Assembly (NCBI GenBank): GCA_013203855.1
Contig: JABMPG010000286.1
Coordinates: forward strand, 1 to 8,676
Direction of reading: 5' to 3'
Source: a bacterium
Lineage (GTDB): Bacteria; Sumerlaeota; Sumerlaeia; UBA8349
DNA length: 8,676 nt
The position numbers and the translations under genes are program-made. Below the pieces are notes generated by a model. The model was not told where the DNA came from and did no database searches. It worked only from the letters and a program-made list of their open reading frames with translations. The stretch's first letter is position 1, and each line of letters begins with the position of its first letter. Shown piece by piece: positions 1 through 5,352 of the stretch.

Positions 1-777
1 ATGGCCGGCGCCTATCTCGGAGCGGGCGAACCCGAGTGTGTGATCAACATCGGCGTCAGCGGCCCCGGCGTCGTCAAACGCGCCATCGAGCGCCTCATTG
101 AAGCCCAGCCCGACATCGGCCTCGACGAAATCGCCGAAGAGATCAAAATCCAGTCTTTCCGAGTCACCCGCGTAGGCGAACTCATCGGCCGGGAACTCAG
201 CCAGGTCCTCGGCGTCGAGTTCGGTATCGTCGACCTCAGCCTCGCCCCCACACCCCGAGTGGGCGATAGCGTGGGCGAGATCTTCCGCGCTATGGGCATC
301 CGCCGCTTCGGCGAACCCGGCAGCACGCTGGCCGTGGCCATGCTCAACGATGCCATCAAGAAGGGCGGCCTCTTCGCCTCCTCGTCCGTGGGCGGCCTCT
401 CCGGAGCCTTCATCCCCGTCAGCGAAGATGCCACCCTCGCTGAAGCCACCGCCGATGGCTCCCTTACCATCGAAAAACTCGAGGCCATGACATCCGTCTG
501 CTCTGTCGGACTCGACATGGTTCTGGTCCCCGGCGACACCACCGCCCTCACCCTTGCCTCTCTCATCGGCGACGAAATGGCAATCGGCGTCATCAACAAC
601 AAGACCACCGCCTGCCGGATTATCCCCGTTCCGGGCAAAAAGGCCGGCCACAAAGTCTCCTGGGGCGGCCTCTTCGGAGGATCCGTCATCATGCCACTTC
701 CAAACGTCGATCCCGAAACTCACTTCATCGCTCGCGGCGGCCGAATCCCCGCCCCGCTCCATAGCTTTCGGAACTAG
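1..777 (+). CDS. UPF0210/DUF711 (PFL-fold) family protein, C-terminal part, 5' end outside window
   Basis: 258 residues are visible, ending at TAG (775-777). The family is normally about 450 residues, and the first visible residues ([13 protein letters not shown]) match the middle of it, so the ATG at position 1 is most likely an internal methionine of a gene that begins outside the window. Conserved family blocks are present in order: [17 protein letters not shown] (residues 9-25), VDLSLAPTP with GDSV (77-91), [24 protein letters not shown] (120-143), SVGLDM with PGDT (168-180), [16 protein letters not shown] (198-213), and the C-terminal [12 protein letters not shown] (245-256). From family knowledge, these proteins have a fold related to pyruvate formate-lyase and glycyl-radical enzymes, their biochemical role is unsettled, and they often follow a small ACT-domain gene, which would be out of view here. 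No signal peptide or membrane segment is visible. Family assignment is secure; function is not. Confidence 0.93.
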   Translation: MAGAYLGAGEPECVINIGVSGPGVVKRAIERLIEAQPDIGLDEIAEEIKIQSFRVTRVGELIGRELSQVLGVEFGIVDLSLAPTPRVGDSVGEIFRAMGIRRFGEPGSTLAVAMLNDAIKKGGLFASSSVGGLSGAFIPVSEDATLAEATADGSLTIEKLEAMTSVCSVGLDMVLVPGDTTALTLASLIGDEMAIGVINNKTTACRIIPVPGKKAGHKVSWGGLFGGSVIMPLPNVDPETHFIARGGRIPAPLHSFRN

Positions 778-810
778 ATCTCGTCCCACGCGATGCCCGG
801 GTTCGAGATC
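777..810 (+). terminator. Weak hairpin overlapping the stop of the UPF0210 gene
   Basis: A 7-bp perfect inverted repeat pairs GATCTCG (777-783) with CGAGATC (804-810). A further CCC/GGG pairing (785-787 with 799-801) is possible inside the loop. It begins on the last base of the stop codon and ends just before the promoter of the next gene, where a terminator would be expected. There is no proper T-run after it (CCTTGTGCCTT), so it is at best a weak or factor-dependent terminator. Confidence 0.3.
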
Positions 811-819
811 CCTTGTGCC

Positions 820-849
820 TTGACAGCACGCGGGGGGAGAATCTATGGT
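820..849 (+). promoter_or_regulatory. Sigma-70-like promoter of the CBM9-like gene
   Basis: A perfect -35 box TTGACA lies at 820-825. TATGGT at 844-849 serves as -10 (4 of 6 matches to TATAAT), with an 18-bp spacer. Transcription would begin near 856 and leave a leader of about 38 nt before the ATG at 894. The -10 is only fair, so the call rests mainly on the -35 and the position. The 11 bases TGCCTTGACAG (816-826) recur upstream of the kinase gene at 5265-5275. Confidence 0.55.
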
Positions 850-893
850 AATAGCATTGTTGCCGGATTCCGATCCGGGCCAAGGAGGCAGAC

Positions 894-1655
894 ATGAAAA
901 AAAATTGGCTGGTGTTCATCGCAGTGCTGGCGTTGGCTGGAACGACGTTTGGTGCGGAACTTGAGGATGAGGAGTGCAAAGGAATGGTCTATCAGGTTCA
1001 ACGGGCGGAGAAACCGGTAGAGATCAATGCGGTCTGGGACAAGGAGCCTTGGAAGAACGTGGAGCCCCTGACCTTGACCTTTCACGCCGGCGAGAAACCC
1101 GAGCATTTCCCAAAGGTGCAGGCCAAACTCGTGTACGATCCCGAGAATCTGTACGTGATCTTCCGCGTGGAGGATCAGTACGTGAAGGCCGTGGGCGAGA
1201 AGGACCAGGACATGGTCTGCAACGACAGCTGCACCGAGTTTTTCTTCACGCCGGACATGGACACGGGCAAGGGCTATTTCAACATTGAGATGAACTGCGG
1301 CGGCGTCATGCTGTTCCGGTACCAGATTGTGGAGGAGGACGACACGGTCACGACCCGCACCCCCATCCGCGAAGAGTTCACCCAGCGGATCGAGCGGGCC
1401 CACACGATGCCGAAACAGGTCCTCGAAGAAATCCAGGAGCCGACCACGTGGGTGGTGGAGTATCGCGTCCCTATCGAAATCCTGAAGCCCTACATGGAAG
1501 TGCAGGACCCAGCCCCAGGCGTAATGTGGCGGGCGAATTTCTACAAGTGCGCGAACAAGACCTCCCATCCGCACTGGCTGACCTGGGCGCCCATCGACTG
1601 GCCCACGCCCAAGATGCACGCCCCTTGGTTCTTCGGATGCCTCCAGTTCAAGTAG
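894..1655 (+). CDS. Secreted carbohydrate-binding family 9-like (CBM9/DOMON-type) protein
   Basis: A 253-residue protein. The start is fixed by AAGGAGG at 882-888, five bases before the ATG. Residues 1-21 form a signal peptide (KK, then a hydrophobic core, then TTFGA), with probable signal peptidase I cleavage near residue 21; no lipobox cysteine is seen, so export to the periplasm or outside is inferred. The mature part is one CBM9-like beta-sandwich with its usual blocks: AVWDKEPW (46-53), YDPENLYVIFRVED (81-94), NDSCTEFFFTPDMD (110-123), YFNIEMNCGG (128-137), WVVEYRVPIEIL (186-197) and, near the end, WRANFYKC, HPHWLTWAPID and HAPWFFGCLQF (212-252). CBM9 modules bind sugar chain ends in xylanases, but stand-alone versions mostly have no tested ligand. 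No catalytic domain is attached. It has its own promoter and terminator and so is probably monocistronic. Sugar binding is inferred from family only. Confidence 0.9.
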   Translation: MKKNWLVFIAVLALAGTTFGAELEDEECKGMVYQVQRAEKPVEINAVWDKEPWKNVEPLTLTFHAGEKPEHFPKVQAKLVYDPENLYVIFRVEDQYVKAVGEKDQDMVCNDSCTEFFFTPDMDTGKGYFNIEMNCGGVMLFRYQIVEEDDTVTTRTPIREEFTQRIERAHTMPKQVLEEIQEPTTWVVEYRVPIEILKPYMEVQDPAPGVMWRANFYKCANKTSHPHWLTWAPIDWPTPKMHAPWFFGCLQFK

Positions 1656-1686
1656 TCCGGGCGGCCTTGCATCGTCGTTGAACTGC

Positions 1687-1719
1687 AAAAAGGGCGGTCC
1701 CTCGGGGACCGCCCTTTTT
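1687..1719 (+). terminator. Strong intrinsic terminator after the CBM9-like gene
   Basis: A perfect 15-bp stem pairs 1687-1701 (AAAAAGGGCGGTCCC) with 1705-1719 (GGGACCGCCCTTTTT) around a TCG loop. The GC core is followed by five Ts. It lies 31 bases after the stop codon at 1655. Because the A-run and T-run are symmetrical, the same hairpin could also stop transcription coming from the right on the minus strand. Confidence 0.93.
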
Positions 1720-1771
1720 CTTCTGCGCCAAGCCAGGCAGTGGGAACTGTTAGCCGGACGGCAAGGTATCC

Positions 1772-1984
1772 ATCCCGAAGCGGGATCTGAAGGAAGCTGC
1801 GGGCAAAGCGCTGGCCCGACGTACAGAAATCGCGTAAGAGGCGTTCGAACGGGGTGAGAAGGCCAATATCTTCAAAGTCCGATATTTGGGAACGTGCGGT
1901 CGTAAATGCGGCGGATATATGCGGGGCGGACGGAACCGTATGCCCAGTGGTGTGTTAGGGGGGAAGAGCAATCCTCCCCCCTAA
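1772..1984 (+). ncRNA. Gene-free island of hairpins; possible structured RNA or degraded group II intron end
   Basis: No convincing coding frame exists between 1720 and 2015, but inverted repeats are dense. (a) ATCCCG-AAG-CGGGAT at 1772-1786 is a perfect 6-bp hairpin. (b) CCAATATC (1863-1870) pairs with GATATTTGG (1881-1889), with one bulged T. (c) GGG plus CGTGCGGT (1888-1900, with AA bulged) pairs with ACCGTATGCCC (1935-1945), using two G-T pairs. (d) 1955-1967 pairs with 1972-1984, 12 of 13 positions, around a GCAA tetraloop (1968-1971). Pairings b and c compete at 1888-1889. A GNRA-capped hairpin following an ACCGTATGCCC...GTGGTGTG segment resembles, from memory, the domain V-VI end of bacterial group II introns. 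A normal domain V cannot be folded cleanly here and no reverse transcriptase reading frame is present. The strand is assumed. An alternative is an uncharacterised small RNA or a REP-like element. Confidence 0.33.
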
Positions 1985-2015
1985 GACGATTCTGAAGGCG
2001 ATTGACAGGTTACGC

Positions 2016-3620
2016 TTACTGCATCGGAGCGCCGCCGCCCTGCATCTGGCGGTTCATGTTGCCGATGGCGGAAACGATTCCGGCGGGAACGTCGAACTTC
2101 AGACGCGCCGCTCCGGCGTCCATGAAAGCCCCCATGGTGACCGGGCGCGCGCCCGCAAAGGCCTGGCCCATGGCGTCCATCTGGGCGGTGTCGGCCTGAC
2201 CCGCCATCTGTCCCATGGACGACGCCAGGGACTCCATCAACCGGCCCAGGTCAATATCGATATAGGCATCCGCGCCGCTGTATTCGCTCTTCGCCGTGAG
2301 ATCTTTAGCCTCGGGATTCGAGCCGCTCTGGACGGCATCGATCAGTTTCTCGACCGAGGACGAGCCCATCGCGTTCACCACGTAATCTTTCACCACGGCC
2401 ATCTCATACTGGAAGTCGGCGAGAGCGCCCTGGACCTCCGGACCCTCGACTTTCATGTTCAGTTTGTGGATCGGGATGCCCTTGTATTCGCGGGCGTTCT
2501 TCTGGAAATCGAAACTCATCTCCACGTCCGTCTGCTGCTGGCCCTGGAACATCTGCTTGACCTGTTCCATGGATTGCTCCATGAGCTCGGTGGCCTGTTC
2601 GGGATTCTCCACCTTGTAGATCTGAGAACCGGTGAACAGGGACCCGCCCGGAGTGAACATGTCCACGGCCGAGGCGTTGCCTTGCATCATCGAGCTGTTG
2701 CGAAGCATGTTCATCACCGCATCCCGATCCTGCTGGGGCGTGCCGAGCTGTTCGAAAGCCTGACCCGCCAGGTTCTCCATCAGGCTGGCGTAGGCGTCGG
2801 CGTTGATGGCGAAAACCCCTCGGACCGCGCCGTTCGAGGGAAGATAGTTCATGAGCCCGTCGACGGACTGAGTCGGAGCGGCGAAAAATTGCGACAGACT
2901 GGAGCCGGCCTTGGGCAGCACGACGAACTCGGCCGCCAGACCTTCTGCGCCGGGGCTCAAGTCGAGGTCAAGTTGGGTGACCTCCTGGGCGGCCAGATAG
3001 AAAGCCCGGAAGCCCACCCGGCTCATCGGATTGGACTGCATGCTCTCCATCATGCTCAGCATGCCCTGAATCTGCGGTCCCATCTGGGCCAGAACCCGGT
3101 CCATGTGAACGGTGGCCTGGATGTTCGATCCAGCTCTACGCTTGGCCATCTCGACCTTGGCCTGCGGGGCCAGGATTTTCGCGCCCTGCATCAGCGAAGG
3201 ATTGCGCGAAGAGACCAGCAGGCTGCTCGCGGTCTCCGCAGCCATGCCCTGCGCGGAAAGAGCGCTCGTGTAGGCCGAAGCCTGGTCTGGCTGCACTTCC
3301 AGGAAGGTCATCATCCCGGTTCCGAAAATCGCGATCAATGCCCCAGAGTCGCCGGGCATCCCCGCCAGGGATGGGTCGTTCAGATACATCCCGACCATGC
3401 TCTTCAGAGCGGCGCCGTTCATGGACGGTTCGATCTTCTGCGCCAGCAGACCGGCCTGGTCCAGGAAACCGGTCACGTTCCCCACATGCACCATCACCAG
3501 CGCCTCGTTCAGCGACAGGGGCGCAGGCGCCTGGTACATCGGCTGCTGCTGAGCCGACGCGCCGAAAATCAGCATCAGACTCGAAAGACATAGAATCACC
3601 ACGCACAGGGATCTCTTCAT
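2016..3620 (-). CDS. Secreted Met-rich protein of unknown function (DUF3352-like in general pattern)
   Basis: 534 residues. An upstream ATG at 3653 is also in frame, but the ATG at 3620 has a good ribosome binding site and gives a clean signal peptide: KR, then a hydrophobic stretch to residue 20, then ASA with likely cleavage between A23 and Q24. No further membrane segment is evident. I count 44 methionines (about 8%), several in clusters such as GMLSMMESMQSNPM (186-199), NMLRNSSMMQG (304-314) and MESLASSMGQMAG (462-474). It is also rich in Gln, Ala and Ser and has only two Cys, both in the signal peptide. The layout recalls large exported proteins of planctomycete-type genomes: an N-terminal half with a ...ALVMVHVGNV... 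strand, a central block with LDLDLSPGAEGLAAEFVVLPKAGSSL (217-242), and a later DAYIDIDLGRLMESL block (451-465). No catalytic motif is recognised. Metal binding or oxidant scavenging by the methionines is speculation. It has its own promoter and is convergent with the CBM9-like gene. Confidence 0.85.
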   Translation of the reverse strand: MKRSLCVVILCLSSLMLIFGASAQQQPMYQAPAPLSLNEALVMVHVGNVTGFLDQAGLLAQKIEPSMNGAALKSMVGMYLNDPSLAGMPGDSGALIAIFGTGMMTFLEVQPDQASAYTSALSAQGMAAETASSLLVSSRNPSLMQGAKILAPQAKVEMAKRRAGSNIQATVHMDRVLAQMGPQIQGMLSMMESMQSNPMSRVGFRAFYLAAQEVTQLDLDLSPGAEGLAAEFVVLPKAGSSLSQFFAAPTQSVDGLMNYLPSNGAVRGVFAINADAYASLMENLAGQAFEQLGTPQQDRDAVMNMLRNSSMMQGNASAVDMFTPGGSLFTGSQIYKVENPEQATELMEQSMEQVKQMFQGQQQTDVEMSFDFQKNAREYKGIPIHKLNMKVEGPEVQGALADFQYEMAVVKDYVVNAMGSSSVEKLIDAVQSGSNPEAKDLTAKSEYSGADAYIDIDLGRLMESLASSMGQMAGQADTAQMDAMGQAFAGARPVTMGAFMDAGAARLKFDVPAGIVSAIGNMNRQMQGGGAPMQ

Positions 3621-3628
3621 AGTTGTTG

Positions 3629-3635
3629 CTCCTCT
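3629..3635 (-). promoter_or_regulatory. Ribosome binding site that sets the start of the Met-rich protein
   Basis: Read on the minus strand this is AGAGGAG, eight bases before the ATG at 3620. It decides for the 3620 start over the in-frame ATG at 3653, which would put 11 charged and polar residues before the signal peptide and would lie almost at the predicted transcription start. Confidence 0.75.
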
Positions 3636-3662
3636 TCCTTCCTGTTTTTTCACTACGGCCCG

Positions 3663-3691
3663 ATCATAGCCTACTCCGAATGCGTTTTCCA
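3663..3691 (-). promoter_or_regulatory. Sigma-70-like promoter of the Met-rich secreted protein gene
   Basis: On the minus strand, TGGAAA (3686-3691, 4 of 6 to TTGACA) is followed by a 17-bp spacer and TATGAT (3663-3668, 5 of 6 to TATAAT). The predicted transcript start is near 3656, leaving a leader of about 36 nt that contains the AGAGGAG site. This suggests the gene is transcribed separately from the glycosyltransferase gene upstream of it on the same strand. Confidence 0.6.
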
Positions 3692-3781
3692 GAGGGAAAG
3701 GAGGCGCAATCCATTGTTTCAGATTCCCGCTTTCAACCTGCGAATTTCGGGGTGAAGCGGGCCTTCATCGGTCTCTCTGGC

Positions 3782-5017
3782 TCATCCACCCGCCTCTGAA
3801 ACCACTCTCTCGTAGACCTCCGCCAGTGTTTCCGCCACCCGCAGCACGCTGTGCGCCTTCTCGATGGTCCGGCGGGCATTGCGGCCAAGGGTTTCGCGAT
3901 GGCTCGAATCAAGACACAACCGCTCGAGAGACCTGCTCATGTCCTGGATGTTTCCCTCCTGGTACAAGAGCCCGTTCCGGTTGCAGTCGACCATCTCGGC
4001 AACCGTGTTGGCATTGGCGGCCACGAGCGCTTTCCCCAACGCCATTGCCCGGATCACCCCGGCGCTGCTGTATGCCGTCGGCGCACGGCGCGCGGGCAGG
4101 AGGAGAATCTCCGCCTCGGCCAGCTGACGATCCCGCTCCCCGTCCGGCACAAAACCGGGTTCAAACAGTATGCGCTCCCGACGGGGAGAGACGGCGATTC
4201 GCTTTTCGAGACTCCGGACGTACTCCGCGCCCCTTTCACCTCCCGCCACCCCACCAAAAACCCGCAGCCGTGGGACCGGACCAATCCCCTCAAGCCGGTC
4301 GCACGTCCGCTCGAACGCCTCGATGGCGTCCTCGACACCCTTGCCCGGAACGAGAAATCCGAAGAGGACGATCAGGGGCTCGGCGGTCCGGCGCGGATCG
4401 CGAATGGGCGGCAACGAGTCGAGATCGAAGACGTGGGGCAGGTGGTGGACCCGCGCGGAATGAAACCGGGGATCATCGCTCAGAAGCCTTTGGCCTTCCC
4501 GGGCGAGAACCAGGATATCGTCGCAGTTCGCGATAAAAGCCCTCTCGATACGTCGCCAGCGCTTCTCGACCAGCATCTCAGCCGCTCGGGTCAGGCCGAT
4601 ATCGAACAGACGCAGCGGCGTCGCCCCCGCGAACTCGGTCCGGACGTATCGATACGGGTTCGAGCAGAGCGTGGGAGGGTCATGGACCGTGCACAGGAAC
4701 CGTGCCCGGGGCAGCACGTTCTGCAAAGCCCGCGCGGCCCAGAATTCCCGATGCAGGGCATTGCCCATCTCGACGTGGACGAGCGCCGGCCCCGCCACAT
4801 CGCGGTACTCGGTCGCCCGTCTCGTGACGAAGCGTTCCACGGCCTGCCTCTCTTCGCGTCGGTCGATCTTCTCGACCAAGCCTTCGGGCAGGAAATCGAT
4901 CACCTCGATCCCTGGCACACCGCGCAGGGCCTTCAGAAAATGCCGGGAATATTCCGCGATGGCCGTCCGGGACGGATCAGAAGGGCGAAGGTAGAGGACG
5001 GCGGGAAGGGAAGCCAT
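3782..5017 (-). CDS. Glycosyltransferase, GT4-type (GT-B fold)
   Basis: 411 residues from the ATG at 5017. It would transfer a sugar from a nucleotide-sugar donor, probably at the cytoplasmic face of the membrane, to make a polysaccharide, glycolipid or glycoprotein. The N-terminal lobe shows LYLRPSDPSRTAIAEYSRHF (8-27), HVEMGN (81-86) and FLCTVHDPP (107-115). The C-terminal donor lobe shows LIVLFGFLVPGKGVEDAIEAF (215-235), LRVFGG (251-256), FEPGFVPDGERDRQLAEAEILLLP (285-308) and SSAGVIRAMALGKALVAANANTVAEMV (317-343). The usual E-x7-E element is altered: the position of its first Glu is occupied by a small residue (AYSSAGVIRAMALGK), as also occurs in some GT4 relatives. Neither the ATG nor an in-frame TTG at 5041 (eight residues longer) has a good ribosome binding site, so the start is uncertain. 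It stands 161 bases ahead of the Met-rich gene. No other polysaccharide genes are visible, so the product is unknown. Confidence 0.87.
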   Translation of the reverse strand: MASLPAVLYLRPSDPSRTAIAEYSRHFLKALRGVPGIEVIDFLPEGLVEKIDRREERQAVERFVTRRATEYRDVAGPALVHVEMGNALHREFWAARALQNVLPRARFLCTVHDPPTLCSNPYRYVRTEFAGATPLRLFDIGLTRAAEMLVEKRWRRIERAFIANCDDILVLAREGQRLLSDDPRFHSARVHHLPHVFDLDSLPPIRDPRRTAEPLIVLFGFLVPGKGVEDAIEAFERTCDRLEGIGPVPRLRVFGGVAGGERGAEYVRSLEKRIAVSPRRERILFEPGFVPDGERDRQLAEAEILLLPARRAPTAYSSAGVIRAMALGKALVAANANTVAEMVDCNRNGLLYQEGNIQDMSRSLERLCLDSSHRETLGRNARRTIEKAHSVLRVAETLAEVYERVVSEAGG

Positions 5018-5352
5018 AGGGTCGGAGTTCGGGCGGCGCAATCCAGATGTTCCAGCGCACCTAACTTAGCAGAGGGATATCGGCGAGAGGAAGCAGAACG
5101 TAGTCTGTTGGGTCTCGTCTCGACTCGGCTCCAGCTAAGCATCCCAGGACTCGGGGGAAAGGTCCACTGGTGGTATTTGTTGTCCAGAGGTTTCTGGGCC
5201 ACCCTAATCATGCGTTCACATCAGACCGATAGATACTGAGGAATCAGGAGCAACCGCGCTCCTTTGCCTTGACAGGCGCTCCCGATCATCTGAGTGGGAA
5301 AATCCCTCGGCGCACTGGCTGACCCCAAGAGTCAGCGCAACCGGAGCGGACC
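5018..5352. other. Divergent intergenic region between glycosyltransferase and sensor kinase genes
   Basis: 335 bases separate two gene starts pointing away from each other, so this should hold both promoters. I see no convincing gene. On the plus strand there is a perfect TTGACA at 5269-5274 and, just before it, a 6-bp inverted repeat AGGAGC/GCTCCT (5246-5251 with 5258-5263). No good minus-strand promoter could be picked out. Confidence 0.6.
5269..5274 (+). promoter_or_regulatory. Candidate -35 box upstream of the sensor kinase
   Basis: A perfect TTGACA lies in TGCCTTGACAG (5265-5275), identical over 11 bases to the promoter region of the CBM9-like gene (816-826). No acceptable -10 box follows at 15-19 bp (that stretch reads TGAGTGGG), so if this is a promoter it needs an activator or a different -10. 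The small inverted repeat at 5246-5263 could be a regulator site. Confidence 0.25.

Noticed and set aside
843..1688. A 281-codon minus-strand open frame over the CBM9-like gene
   Set aside because: The plus strand shows conserved CBM9-like blocks, a ribosome binding site, a promoter and a terminator. The minus frame has no family features.
1750..1971. A 73-codon minus-strand open frame in the gap after the terminator
   Set aside because: It has no ribosome binding site or recognisable motif, and it overlaps the hairpin cluster, whose repeats explain the sequence better.
2002..2007. TTGACA just past the end of the Met-rich gene as a promoter
   Set aside because: It points into the antisense of a gene, and no -10 box or plausible plus-strand gene follows.
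2466..3593. A 375-codon plus-strand open frame opposite the Met-rich gene
   Set aside because: Its His-, Leu- and Arg-rich sequence is typical of an antisense shadow. The minus-strand gene has a promoter, ribosome binding site and signal peptide.
3726..3761. CCCGCTT/AAGCGGG repeat downstream of the glycosyltransferase gene as a terminator
   Set aside because: A 7-bp stem with a loop of over 20 bases and no T-run is too weak to call.
5039..5041. TTG as start of the glycosyltransferase gene
   Set aside because: It would add only eight residues and has no better ribosome binding site than the ATG at 5017. The family's first beta strand begins directly after the ATG. It remains possible.
3851..5239. 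A long plus-strand open frame (462 codons) opposite the glycosyltransferase
   Set aside because: The opposite strand carries clear GT4 motifs in order. This frame has no recognisable domain and arises from GC-rich codon structure.
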